Shown here piece after piece: positions 54,562-63,938 of a stretch of DNA of 64,000 bases. Under the pieces are notes generated by a model. The model was given only the letters and a program-made list of their open reading frames with translations, made no database searches and had not been told where the DNA came from. Source of the stretch: CAYNST01 sp964641175 (GTDB lineage Bacteria > Pseudomonadota > Gammaproteobacteria > Pseudomonadales > Cellvibrionaceae). A program made the position numbers and the translations under genes. Each line of letters starts with the position of its first letter. Position 1 is the first letter of the stretch. The DNA is taken from positions 10,649 to 74,648 of the forward strand of contig CAZXLJ010000001.1 of assembly GCA_964641175.1 (NCBI GenBank). The letters run 5' to 3'.

Positions 54562-55389
54562 TTATTTCTCCCGGCGTTGCTGTTCGAGTTCAACGGCGTC
54601 GCGCTGCTCGCGTTGCAGATACAGATTCCGCAAGAATTCGTAACGGTCCTCTGCACCCTCCAGCATGTTTGGATAATCGGCCAGCAAGGGCGCGCGCTTG
54701 TGGAAACCGTCCGCGCTGCGCAACGCCAGAGCTGCCGTACGGTCATCCATGTAGGTTGCCGGATGGGTGAAATATTCAAATGTCAGGGAGGCACCGTCAC
54801 GAAGATCCGAAGGGCCCAGTACTGGTAACACAAGATAGGCGCCGTAGCCCACGCCGTAAAAAGCGAGGGTATCCCGCAGGGTGCTGGGGCGCTGCTCAAT
54901 GCCCCACCAGGCCGCTGCCGGATCGAAAAACCCCAGCAATCCCAGAGTGCTGTTAATGCCGAACCGCAAAAGGCTGGTGCCAAACCCGCCGGGACGCCCC
55001 TGAAAGAGGTTATTCAATGAATACATCGGCTCCTTCAGATTCGTGAAGAATTTGCCAAGGCTTTTATCCACGGGGTCGGGCACCACGCTCTGGTAACCGT
55101 GTGCGAGGGGCGACAGCAGATAGCGGTAGGTCACATCGTTAAATTTGAAGATGGGGCGATTGATGATCTCCAGCGGGTCCTTGTATTCCTCCATGGATAC
55201 CACTGCCGGTGGATTGGTGCCCTCACCTTTTTCGGGATACAGCGGCTCGCTGATCTCGCCGATTTCGGAGCTTTCACTGGCGGGCTTTTCTTTGACTGAC
55301 GAGCATGCAATCAATGCAGGAAATGCCATTGCCGCAAGAAGCCATTTTTTATACAGCCAGGGTTTTGACTTTAGAGGTACCGTTAACAT
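54562..55389 (-). CDS. mlaA: MlaA (VacJ)-family outer-membrane lipoprotein
   Basis: MlaA/VacJ family, 275 residues. Lipobox FPALIAC, then the family core: DPLEIINRPIFKFNDVTYRY, PDPVDKSLGKFFTNLKEPMY, SLNNLFQGRPGGFGTSLLRF, STLGLLGFFDPAAAWW, YGVGYGAYLVLPVLGPSDLR and DPATYMDD-like ending. In the Mla pathway, MlaA removes misplaced phospholipids from the outer leaflet. Here it is linked to an RND transporter, 3 bp downstream, instead of the MlaFEDCB genes. The start at 55389 (MLTVPLKSK) gives a normal signal peptide. Confidence 0.94.
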   Translation of the reverse strand: MLTVPLKSKPWLYKKWLLAAMAFPALIACSSVKEKPASESSEIGEISEPLYPEKGEGTNPPAVVSMEEYKDPLEIINRPIFKFNDVTYRYLLSPLAHGYQSVVPDPVDKSLGKFFTNLKEPMYSLNNLFQGRPGGFGTSLLRFGINSTLGLLGFFDPAAAWWGIEQRPSTLRDTLAFYGVGYGAYLVLPVLGPSDLRDGASLTFEYFTHPATYMDDRTAALALRSADGFHKRAPLLADYPNMLEGAEDRYEFLRNLYLQREQRDAVELEQQRREK

Positions 55390-55646
55390 GGAATATCCAG
55401 CGGTTGGCAGAAACATGCTGCACAGGTCCGGCTCCGGCTATTTGATTTTTTCGGCTCCAGGCGCACGCGTGCATAGCTTCTATACGCGCACCCAGAGTGA
55501 AAGATTGCTCACGGCATACACTATTGGGCCTGCCTGCAGCCACGCCGGTTTCGCTATACTGCCCCGGCGCCACTGCAGCGGAGTCGGCGGACGGCGTTGT
55601 TCCCTGGACATGCCGTCCTTGAATCACACGTGACCCAAGTCCAGCC

Positions 55647-58600
55647 ATGCCATTATTCTGTGTCCAACATTATGCATTCGCCGCTCGATGTCGCCGGCTG
55701 TTGCGGTCCTGCCTCTGCCTGGGAATTTGTCTGCTGCTGGTTCTCGCCGGATTCTCCCGACCCGTTCTGGCAGACAATCTGCGCTTTCGCCACCTGCTGA
55801 CCAGCGACACCTATGAAGGCGACAGCATCAGCACCAGTACCAGCATTGTGCAGGATACCGCCGGCTTCATGTGGTTCGGCGGTGAAAACGGTCTGGCCCG
55901 CTACGATGGAAAAGACGTGAAGGTTTATCAGGCGGACCCGCGGACACCCGGCGCCCTCAGCAGCAGCTATATCTGGGATCTGGTGATTGATCGGACCGGC
56001 GTGCTGTGGGTAGCGACCACCAATGGTCTGAACCGCTACGACCCTAACCATGACACGTTCTACAGCTATACCACTGTCGAATACCCGGAGCTGGCCGATG
56101 ATCTTGTTCGCAGCCTCGCGGTGGATGCGAATAACAACCTTTATATCGGAACCGCCAAAGGCCTCAGCATCCTCGATAGTGACCGCACTGTTTTCAGGAA
56201 CTATGTCAACACCCCGAGCAGCGACAGCCTGGTCCAGAATTTTGTGCGCACCGTGTTCGTCGACCGCTCCGATCGCATCTGGATCGGTACCAGCGCCCAT
56301 GGTCTTGAACGCTTCGATCCGGCTACGGGTACCTTCGAACACTTCGGTCATATCGATCAACCGGTCTCAGTCAGCCATAACAATGTGTCGGCCATTGCCC
56401 AGGATCATCGGGGAAGGATCTGGATCGGCACTTATGGCGGCGGTGTGAGCGTGCTCGATGAGGAAACCCGCACGTTCAGACGCTATCAGCATGATCCGGA
56501 ACACCCCGGCTCCCTCAGTGGCAATACCGTCTGGGATATTTTCAGCGACCGCGACAACAACTTGTGGATAGCCACTTCCAGTGGCGGGCTCTCCCTGTAC
56601 CGGCCCGACACCGACGATTTCGAACGCATCGTCAACCGGCCTTATGATAGCCAAAGCATTCTCTCCAACAGCAACCGCTCGATATTCCAGGATCGCGAAG
56701 GCGATCTGTGGATCGGCAGCTTTCCCTCGGGCATCAATTATTTGAATCGCTCCAGCACACGCGTCGAAAATTATTTTCATCAACCGGACAATGACACCAG
56801 CGTGAGCCACAGCGGCATTCTGACCTTCATGGAGGACAGCAGCGGCACCCTTTGGGTGGGCACCGAAGGCGGTTTGAATGCCTTTGACCCCAAGAGTGGC
56901 CGGTTTACCCGATACCTGCACGATGACAAGGATCCTTACAGCCTGCGTTCAAATGTGGTGCTGGCCATTGAAGAAGATTACGACGGCTCCCTCTGGTTAG
57001 GAACCTGGGGCGGCGGATTGCACCGCTTCGACAAGGCCACTGGCCGCTTCCACAACTACTATCCCAGCCCTCAGAAGGAAGGCAGTATCAGCAGCGAGTT
57101 CATCTGGGACATCCTTCTGGACAGCAACAACGATCTGTGGATCGGCACCGAGGCTGGCGGACTGAACCGTTACGATCGGGAGAATGACCGCTTTGAACTG
57201 TTCGCCGGACCGGCCGATACCGCCGATTTAAGTTCCTTCAGTTTCATCTGGTCGATTCTGGAAGACCACAATAATCGCCTGTGGCTCGGCACCCTCAGCG
57301 GGCTGGCCATGTTTAACCGGACGGAAGGCACTTTTACCCGCTATCAGCACCAGCCGGACAACCCGCAATCCCTCAGCAGCGACCTGGTCATCAAAGTCTA
57401 TGAAGACAGCCGCGGGCGCCTGTGGATAGGCACGCAGGACCAGGGAATCAGTGTTTTCAATCCGAACAACGGCACTTTTCACCGGCTGACCCGACAGCAC
57501 GGTCTGCCCTCCCTCGCGGTATCCAGTTTCATGGAAGACAACGATGGCTTCATCTGGGCCGGCACCGTCAACGGTCTGGCCCGTATTGATCCGAATTCCT
57601 TTGAAATTCGCGGGTTTAGCCGTGGCAACGGGCTGATCAGCAGCCATTACAATCGCGACGCCAGTTACAAGGATGAAATCGGCCGGCTGTATTTCGGTGG
57701 CACCGAGGGATTCAGCATTTTTCACCCGGCTGACCTGGAGACCAATCAGGATGCGCCGACCGTCGTCATCACCGGATTTTCCGTCTTGAACCAGCCCGTG
57801 GACATTGGCAAACCCGGATCACCCTTGACCCGGGCCATCGAAAACACGGATCACATAGAGCTGAGTCATGAAGACTCCACCTTTGCCTTCACCTTTGCCG
57901 CACTCAGCTATCGCTCGCCGGACCGCAATCAGTACGAGTACAAGTTGCAGCGTTTCGACAAGAAATGGATTCCCAGCCGCGGCAGCAATACCGCGACCTA
58001 TACCAATATCGATCCCGGCACTTACTGGTTCAAAGTCCGGGCGGCCAACAGCGATGGCGTCTGGAACGACGAAGGCACTGCCATCAAGATTACGGTGCTG
58101 CCGGCGCCCTGGCGAACCTGGTGGGCCTATGCGGGCTATGTGCTGCTGGCGACCCTGGTGCTGTTGGCCATCGTGCGTGCGAAAATGCGGCAGGTCGAAC
58201 TGGAAAAGGAAAAGCGGGTCAACGCAAAACTGCGCAAGCTCGATCAACTTAAAGATTCGTTCCTCGCCAACACCTCCCATGAACTGCGCACTCCGCTGAA
58301 CGGCATTATCGGCCTGGCTGAAGCGCTCGCGGACGGCGCCTTTGGCAAGCTCAACAGCGATGTGACCTACAATCTCAACATGATCGCCATCAGCGGCAAA
58401 CGGCTGTCGGCGCTGATCAATGACATCCTCGATTTTTCCAAGCTGTCTGAAGACAGGCTGGTACTGCGCAAAAGCGCGGTTGATTTATACAACGTCACCT
58501 GCAACGTGTTTGCGCTGCTGCGCACGCTGGCCGACAGCAAATCCATCAAGCTGGTGAACGACGTTTCAGTGACGCTTGCGAAAGTCGAAGCCGATGAGAA

Positions 58601-60002
58601 TCGGCTGCAACAGATCCTGATAAATCTGGTAGGCAATGCGATCAAGTACACTGATGAGGGCCATGTAAAAATCTCTGCGCGGGCGCAGGAGCACGGCATC
58701 CTGGTGGCCGTCGAAGATACTGGCACCGGCATCACCATAGCGGATCAGGAACAGATCTTTTCGGCCTTTACCCAGCTGGAAAGCAAGGACAATCGCGAAT
58801 ACGGCGGCACAGGTCTGGGCCTTGCCATTACCAAGCAGCTTATTCAGCTTCATGGCGGCCAGCTGCACCTGACATCAGAACCGGGCAAGGGCTCCACCTT
58901 CTCGTTCCATCTCAAGTTTGCGTCCCCGCAGCTGACGGAGCACGCCGCCGATACGCACACCCACAGTCTGCCTTTGGTGGTACCTTCCGCCAACCGGGTC
59001 AATGACGCCGCCGCTGCACCGAATCACGAATATCAGCAGGCGGAGATCCAGCTCGACCCGACACCCGACGCCCAATCGTTCACCGTACTGATTGTCGACG
59101 ACGATCCGGTAAACCGCATGGTGTTGTCCAGCATTCTCAACCTGCATCAGTTCCGCACGCTGGAAGCCAAATCCGGACAGGAGGCCATCGACGTGGTCGA
59201 AAGCGGCGCGCCGGTGGATCTGATCATTCTGGATGTGATGATGCCGCGCATGACCGGCTTCGAAACCTGCATGCGTCTGCGCGCATTGCGCCCGGTAGAA
59301 ACCCTGCCCATCCTGTTTCTCACCGCCAAGCATTTCAATGATGATCTGGTGCGCGGTTTCGTTGCCGGCGGCAATGATTTCCTCACCAAACCCATCGCCA
59401 AAAACGAATTGCTCTCGCGGGTCAATACCCATCTGCGGCTGCTGCAGATTACCCGCAAGCTCACCATCAGCGCCCGCGAGCGGACCGAGGAAGTGAATTC
59501 TGCCTATCGCCAGCTGCACTGGCTCGATGAACTGGTGCACCTGATTAATCGCAGCGACCAGAAACAGCAGCTGCTACAAGACACCCTGGATCATCTGGAA
59601 ACTTTCCTGCACCAGGGAATCAGTCTGTCCTACTGGCAGTATCAGGAAGAAACCGCCAGCTTTCGTTGTTGCGCCATCAGCCGCAAATCACCGCGCAACT
59701 TTCTTGGTCTGCATTTTCATACGACGTGGAACAAAACCAACATGCTCGCATGGAGTGCGGCCAGTCAGCGCGTCATCACTTCACTGCGACCGGCCAATTC
59801 TCCCATCGAAAAGTTCGAGTGTTATCCCCGCGACAGCGTGCTGGATGTTTTTGCTGTGGATTTCGAACAGGAGTTCGAAGGCCTGGTTATTCAGCAGATC
59901 GACCGCCGCGCCGGCCATGATCGGCAGTCGTGCCCGGAAAGCCTCAAGCGTATCCACGCTCATTTGACAGCGGCAATCATCAAGTCCCGTACATTGCCCT
60001 GA
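55647..60002 (+). CDS. two-component hybrid kinase with beta-propeller sensor (HTCS-like, no AraC output)
   Basis: A 1451-residue membrane sensor. Signal/anchor at about 18-42. Residues about 45-690 are Reg_prop beta-propeller repeats (e.g. DRTGVLWVATTNGLNRYDP, HRGRIWIGTYGGGVSVLDE, DSNNDLWIGTEAGGLNRYD). A Y_Y_Y domain follows (PDRNQYEYKLQRFDKKW, TNIDPGTYWFKVRAANSDG), then one transmembrane helix (about 820-840). Cytoplasmic: FLANTSHELRTPLNGIIGL, LVGNAIKYTDEGHV, GGTGLGLAITKQLI; receiver VLIVDDDPVNRMVLSSIL, LIILDVMMPRMTGFE, NDFLTKPI. The last 180 residues include a coiled coil and a GAF-like tail. Bacteroidetes HTCS proteins of similar layout sense glycans but end in an AraC HTH, which is absent here. 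Confidence 0.93.
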   Translation: MPLFCVQHYAFAARCRRLLRSCLCLGICLLLVLAGFSRPVLADNLRFRHLLTSDTYEGDSISTSTSIVQDTAGFMWFGGENGLARYDGKDVKVYQADPRTPGALSSSYIWDLVIDRTGVLWVATTNGLNRYDPNHDTFYSYTTVEYPELADDLVRSLAVDANNNLYIGTAKGLSILDSDRTVFRNYVNTPSSDSLVQNFVRTVFVDRSDRIWIGTSAHGLERFDPATGTFEHFGHIDQPVSVSHNNVSAIAQDHRGRIWIGTYGGGVSVLDEETRTFRRYQHDPEHPGSLSGNTVWDIFSDRDNNLWIATSSGGLSLYRPDTDDFERIVNRPYDSQSILSNSNRSIFQDREGDLWIGSFPSGINYLNRSSTRVENYFHQPDNDTSVSHSGILTFMEDSSGTLWVGTEGGLNAFDPKSGRFTRYLHDDKDPYSLRSNVVLAIEEDYDGSLWLGTWGGGLHRFDKATGRFHNYYPSPQKEGSISSEFIWDILLDSNNDLWIGTEAGGLNRYDRENDRFELFAGPADTADLSSFSFIWSILEDHNNRLWLGTLSGLAMFNRTEGTFTRYQHQPDNPQSLSSDLVIKVYEDSRGRLWIGTQDQGISVFNPNNGTFHRLTRQHGLPSLAVSSFMEDNDGFIWAGTVNGLARIDPNSFEIRGFSRGNGLISSHYNRDASYKDEIGRLYFGGTEGFSIFHPADLETNQDAPTVVITGFSVLNQPVDIGKPGSPLTRAIENTDHIELSHEDSTFAFTFAALSYRSPDRNQYEYKLQRFDKKWIPSRGSNTATYTNIDPGTYWFKVRAANSDGVWNDEGTAIKITVLPAPWRTWWAYAGYVLLATLVLLAIVRAKMRQVELEKEKRVNAKLRKLDQLKDSFLANTSHELRTPLNGIIGLAEALADGAFGKLNSDVTYNLNMIAISGKRLSALINDILDFSKLSEDRLVLRKSAVDLYNVTCNVFALLRTLADSKSIKLVNDVSVTLAKVEADENRLQQILINLVGNAIKYTDEGHVKISARAQEHGILVAVEDTGTGITIADQEQIFSAFTQLESKDNREYGGTGLGLAITKQLIQLHGGQLHLTSEPGKGSTFSFHLKFASPQLTEHAADTHTHSLPLVVPSANRVNDAAAAPNHEYQQAEIQLDPTPDAQSFTVLIVDDDPVNRMVLSSILNLHQFRTLEAKSGQEAIDVVESGAPVDLIILDVMMPRMTGFETCMRLRALRPVETLPILFLTAKHFNDDLVRGFVAGGNDFLTKPIAKNELLSRVNTHLRLLQITRKLTISARERTEEVNSAYRQLHWLDELVHLINRSDQKQQLLQDTLDHLETFLHQGISLSYWQYQEETASFRCCAISRKSPRNFLGLHFHTTWNKTNMLAWSAASQRVITSLRPANSPIEKFECYPRDSVLDVFAVDFEQEFEGLVIQQIDRRAGHDRQSCPESLKRIHAHLTAAIIKSRTLP

Positions 60003-60426
60003 TTTCACAGAGGGCTCGCGGGCGCAGCGTCGATTGGCACCCTCCGTTCATCGTCTGATTGCGGCCGTTTATCCAAAACATCCGAGAAAGCTGTGCGCGC
60101 CGGATCGGCAAACTTATTTTTGACAGGTCCGGCGCTAAGTCCTTTTCAACCACTTTTTCCCGAAAACACCCGAATACGGTTATTTAAAACCGAACCACTT
60201 CGCATTCATATGCAGCTCGCGGACCGAACCCGCGCCACTGCATTAATCCGGTTATAAGCGATTTCCAGTACCACCCCCGCAATAAAATTGCGTCTCATTT
60301 TTTCTGCCCCGCAGCGTCCCGGCGTCAAGCTTCCGGCACCTTTTAACGGAGGGGTCTCAACTAATCTTGTAGGAACAATTGGTTCCAACCGCGTGACGCC
60401 CCGGCGGCCACTTCAAGAATGAGTTA
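60003..60426. other. intergenic region upstream of the HEFAH lipoprotein
   Basis: 424 bp without a gene. A short hairpin CGCAAT-AAA-ATTGCG (60278-60292) is followed by a T-rich stretch (TCTCATTTTTTCTG) and may be a weak terminator. An inverted repeat GGAAC-N5-GTTCC lies at about 60371-60385, some 45 bp before the next gene, and could be an operator. Neither is certain. Confidence 0.4.
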
Positions 60427-62169
60427 ATGAATATTTTTCGGGATACTTTTCTGACAATCAGCTGCGCTGTCCTGGTGACCGGTCTCACCGCTTGTGGCGG
60501 CGGCGGCTCTTCCGGACCGGCAAAGATTGGCCCGGAAGGCGTTCAGCCGGGCGTCACCGCGCCTATGCCGGTCACTTCCGGTATAGGGGTACCGATCCAG
60601 CCCCCGGCGGAAATACCGGAACCGGCGAATGTCCCTTCAAGTGGCAGGGGCGTGTTGCTTGGCGGACGGGTCACTTTTGATCACGTGCCTTTCGACAGCC
60701 GTCGCTTCAAGGGCCTGAATTATATCGGCACGGAAGCCCGACCCGCGCGCGGTGTCACCGTGCAGTTACTGGATTCCACCGGGAAAGTGACCGCCGCTAC
60801 GCAGACGGATGACAATGGAAATTACCGCTTTTCCGTGAGCAAAAACGTGGACGTCCAGGTCCGGGTGCTGGCCGAACTGGCAAGCCGTGGAACCGGTTTC
60901 TGGGACATCAAGGTCCGCGACAATACCCGGGCGGGCGCCCACTATGCCCTGGACGGAGCGCTCGCGAGCATCGGGGACGATAATCAGCAGCGGGATCTGC
61001 ACGCCGCATCCGGATGGACCGGTGCGGGCTACGGTGCGCCGCGCAGTGCCGCTCCATTTGCGGTGCTCGATTCAATCCACGCAGGTTTGCAACTGGTATT
61101 GAAAGTGGAACCGAATCTGGTGCTGTCGCCGCTGGACGTTTTCTGGAGCCCAGAAAATATTGCGATGCGTGGTGAACTGACCGATGGCCAGATAGGCACT
61201 TCATTTTTCACTTCCGCCGGTCCCGCCATTTATTTGCTGGGAGCAGCCGACAACGATTCCGATGAATATGATCGCGCCGTGGTGCAGCATGAATTTGCAC
61301 ATTATCTAGAGTACGAACTTGGGCGTTCTGAAAGTATCGGCGGTACCCACAACATCACCACTCGCCTGGATCTGCGGGTTGCCTTCGCGGAAGCCTGGGG
61401 CAATGCCTTCGCCGCCATGGCATCGGCAGACCCACTGTACCGCGATTCGATGGGGCCCAGACAGGCCAGCGGTTTTGTGATTGATGTGGAATCAAACAGT
61501 TTCGGACAGCAGGGATGGTTCAGCGAAGATACCGTGCAGTCCATTTTCTACGATCTGTTCGATGAGGCGGCCGATGACAAGGACAATCTTTCCCTGGGAT
61601 TTCAGCCTATTTTCACCGCACTGTTCAGTGAAGATTTTTTGAACGCACCGGGCGTCGCTTCAATTTTCGTGTTTGCGGAGGTCTTGAAACAGCAAAATCC
61701 GGCGCTGGAAACCGCCATCGACGCACTGCTGACGGATTCAAAAATCTTTGGGCGGGGCTGGTTTGGAGACGGGGAAAATAACTCCGGCAAGGTCGTTCAC
61801 GCATTGCCTGTCTTTACGCATCTGACGCCGGGTGAATCCCGAGAAGTCTGCAGCAATAACAGCGTCCAGGAATACAACGGTTTGAGTGTGCGCCGACTGC
61901 TGGCGGTCTCGCTGTCCAAGAGCGCGCGCTATAAGTTCAGTGCCCGCCAGACCGGTGGCGCGCTGGCGGTATCCAATCCGCAAATGCGCCTGCTGAAACA
62001 GGGCCAGCAGCTTTTCTCATCCCGCGGCACATCGGCCAATGAAGAAAGCTTCAGCCGGTCGCTGGACGCGGGCGACTATGTACTCGAAGTCTATGAAGAA
62101 GGCAATGTCGATCGCGACAAGAATACAGGTGGCCTGGCCTGTTTCACGGTAACGGTTCAAGGAGGCTGA
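60427..62169 (+). CDS. lipoprotein with gluzincin-like HEFAH motif
   Basis: A 580-residue predicted lipoprotein: signal DTFLTISCAVLVTGL, lipobox LTAC (Cys23), then a Gly/Pro-rich spacer. Residues about 75-165 resemble a carboxypeptidase-regulatory-like (SdrB/CNA-B-type) beta domain (VTVQLLDSTGKVTAATQTDD, NGNYRFSV). Residues about 280-335 hold VVQHEFAHYLEYELG, an HExxH zinc site (H288, E289, H292), with a possible third ligand Glu322 in VAFAEAWGNAFAAM, the spacing of gluzincins. The C-terminal region (from about 470) looks like a pre-peptidase or beta-sandwich domain (ASRDAGDYVLEVYEEGN-like). I infer an outer-membrane-anchored metalloprotease; the substrate is unknown. Confidence 0.78.
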   Translation: MNIFRDTFLTISCAVLVTGLTACGGGGSSGPAKIGPEGVQPGVTAPMPVTSGIGVPIQPPAEIPEPANVPSSGRGVLLGGRVTFDHVPFDSRRFKGLNYIGTEARPARGVTVQLLDSTGKVTAATQTDDNGNYRFSVSKNVDVQVRVLAELASRGTGFWDIKVRDNTRAGAHYALDGALASIGDDNQQRDLHAASGWTGAGYGAPRSAAPFAVLDSIHAGLQLVLKVEPNLVLSPLDVFWSPENIAMRGELTDGQIGTSFFTSAGPAIYLLGAADNDSDEYDRAVVQHEFAHYLEYELGRSESIGGTHNITTRLDLRVAFAEAWGNAFAAMASADPLYRDSMGPRQASGFVIDVESNSFGQQGWFSEDTVQSIFYDLFDEAADDKDNLSLGFQPIFTALFSEDFLNAPGVASIFVFAEVLKQQNPALETAIDALLTDSKIFGRGWFGDGENNSGKVVHALPVFTHLTPGESREVCSNNSVQEYNGLSVRRLLAVSLSKSARYKFSARQTGGALAVSNPQMRLLKQGQQLFSSRGTSANEESFSRSLDAGDYVLEVYEEGNVDRDKNTGGLACFTVTVQGG

Positions 62170-62174
62170 ATATC

Positions 62175-62756
62175 ATGCGCAACCGGATAAATCCCATGCT
62201 CAAGTTAATGCTTTTGGGTCTTGGCGCTACCCTCACGACAGCCCTGCTTTTAATATTCGGGCAGCTTCTGAATGCCCAATTGCACGCCGATGGCGAACCG
62301 GCTCCAGCGGTCCACCGGGAAAACGCCCACCAGGACCCTTTGGGCAAACCGGGGGCAGCCGTTCAGCTCACCGGGCCCTCGGTCGCCACCATGGAGCTTC
62401 ACGAACAGCGAGAGCTGCGCCTGTCGCTGGCTGTAGATGCGCCGCATACCCTCTTTGTCACCGTGCAGCCGGATGAGGGGCTGACGCTGGTTTCACCCCA
62501 AACCCGGTGGGAGGTGCCTGCGGCCACCAGTGAAGTCGAGCTGCCCGTCAGCATTTACGCGGCCGCCCGGGGAAATCATTTCATTCACATATTTGTGACA
62601 ACAGAGGACCAGGAAGGGCGACAAGCCGTCCGCACCATGGCCATGCAGGTTCGCGTGGGCGCGGATCCGGTCATGCAAATGCAGGTCAAGCGCGCGGCGC
62701 AGCCGGTTGTGCATCCGGCATTTGTCTCACTTCCGGCCACTGAAACGGTGCACTGA
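62175..62756 (+). CDS. small anchored hypothetical protein, partner of the HEFAH lipoprotein
   Basis: A 193-residue protein with an N-terminal hydrophobic signal or anchor (KLMLLGLGATLTTALLLIFG), then a beta-rich periplasmic domain (HTLFVTVQPDEGLTLVSPQT, VELPVSIYAAARGNHFIHIF). I recognise no family. It starts 5 bp after the metallopeptidase-like gene, so the two are an operon; it may be a chaperone, inhibitor or accessory of that enzyme (inference). Confidence 0.75.
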   Translation: MRNRINPMLKLMLLGLGATLTTALLLIFGQLLNAQLHADGEPAPAVHRENAHQDPLGKPGAAVQLTGPSVATMELHEQRELRLSLAVDAPHTLFVTVQPDEGLTLVSPQTRWEVPAATSEVELPVSIYAAARGNHFIHIFVTTEDQEGRQAVRTMAMQVRVGADPVMQMQVKRAAQPVVHPAFVSLPATETVH

Positions 62757-62772
62757 GTCCAGTTTCAGTCAT

Positions 62773-62796
62773 TTAGGGCCTGTTAACAGGCCCTAA
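62773..62796. terminator. 24-bp perfect palindrome downstream of 62756
   Basis: TTAGGGCCTGTT followed directly by its reverse complement. It folds into a strong hairpin (AGGGCCTG stem, TTAA loop) 17 bp after the stop. There is no T-run after it, so its role as terminator is probable by position only. Confidence 0.5.
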
Positions 62797-62988
62797 TCCA
62801 GACGCTATTCCAACTCGATCAGAGCTTCCCTGGCACTTTCTCTGGCAAATCCGCTGCCTGTCAGTGAAATATGTCACCGACATTCATATCGTTTTTTGCC
62901 TGTAATACCGTCCTGAATCGTTAAAAATTTCTAATCAGCGTCTGGCTTTCCGGACGTTTACGGCATAGGTCGGATCAGGGCTCACTCT

Positions 62989-63867
62989 ATGGAACATTCC
63001 AATTTCTGGCAGGGAACCGGCCTTGCCCCCCTCAATATCATCTGGTCATCTGCCCATGACCCGCACTTCGGCGTGCCGGCGTCACGTTCATTTCTGCGAA
63101 ACCACGATTTTCAAAAACTTGAAGATGGCCTCAAGCAGGACATCGCCGGTAACCTGATCGTGGTGCGCATGAAGCGGCGCATCACCCAGACGCGCATGGC
63201 GAGCCTGATGGGTGTATCCCGGGCGCAATGGCGCAAATACGAGTCCGGGGCGGAGATGCTGCGCATTGATGCTGCCATCTACTGGTGTCTGCTCACTGGT
63301 GTGTCCATCAGTCGGCTATTTTATGGCACCGCTTATGAAGCCTGTCTGCATCCGGCGTTACGTCAACCTTCGCTCGACGGGATATCGCATCTTGTTTGTC
63401 AGCTGGATGACTCGACCTTTATCGAGCTGACGACTTCCCTGTGTCGAAGCTTTGGTCTGTCCATGGCGCCGTTAAGGCTCTTGCGGCCCGCTCAGAATAT
63501 TTCCATGGATGCGGTCAAGGAGGAACTGGCCACCTCGCTGCTGCCACGCATCGGCCAGGGGCTGAAACATTTTCGCCTGCGGCTGGACATCACCCAGGAA
63601 CAGATGGCGGAAATGCTGAACATTTCTCTGTCCTCGTACCAGCAATATGAGAAAGCCCAGGCGGTGACGCGCTTCAGCGTTGCATGCGCCGCACGCTTTC
63701 TCCATGCGACGCGGCTCGATCCTTTGATACTGATCGAAGGCTCTCTTACGGCGCAGCGTCTGCGCAGTTTCAATGCCCGCATTGGTCTGTATAACCTGCT
63801 GATAAAGCAACTTCCAACGGAGCGACGTCCGGATTTCTGCAGCCAGGTTCTGCGCAGTCAGAACTGA
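62989..63867 (+). CDS. regulator with two XRE-type helix-turn-helix domains
   Basis: A 292-residue DNA-binding protein. Two HTH domains of the Cro/CI type are visible: at about 60-115 (RRITQTRMASLMGVSRAQWR, KYESGAEMLRIDAA) and about 190-245 (LRLDITQEQMAEMLNISLSS, YQQYEKAQAV). Each has the helix order of XRE repressors. The region between and the C-terminus show no effector domain. A tandem arrangement may let one polypeptide bind a palindromic operator. Targets are unknown; it is followed after 71 bp by uvrD. Confidence 0.8.
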   Translation: MEHSNFWQGTGLAPLNIIWSSAHDPHFGVPASRSFLRNHDFQKLEDGLKQDIAGNLIVVRMKRRITQTRMASLMGVSRAQWRKYESGAEMLRIDAAIYWCLLTGVSISRLFYGTAYEACLHPALRQPSLDGISHLVCQLDDSTFIELTTSLCRSFGLSMAPLRLLRPAQNISMDAVKEELATSLLPRIGQGLKHFRLRLDITQEQMAEMLNISLSSYQQYEKAQAVTRFSVACAARFLHATRLDPLILIEGSLTAQRLRSFNARIGLYNLLIKQLPTERRPDFCSQVLRSQN

Positions 63868-63925
63868 CGTCCACCCAGGTCCATCCGCTTGCAACGGCAT
63901 GCAGTTCCAGGCGGCGCGATTGCTG

Positions 63926-63931
63926 TACAAT
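63926..63931 (+). promoter_or_regulatory. possible -10 element of uvrD
   Basis: TACAAT lies 8 bp before the uvrD ATG. No good -35 is found at 16-18 bp, and no ribosome-binding site lies between, so if real the transcript would start at or next to the ATG (nearly leaderless). Confidence 0.3.
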
Positions 63932-63938
63932 GCGCGCC

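Noticed and set aside
63910..63938. LexA (SOS) box before uvrD
   Set aside because: CTGT is present but the matching ACAG at the right distance is not.
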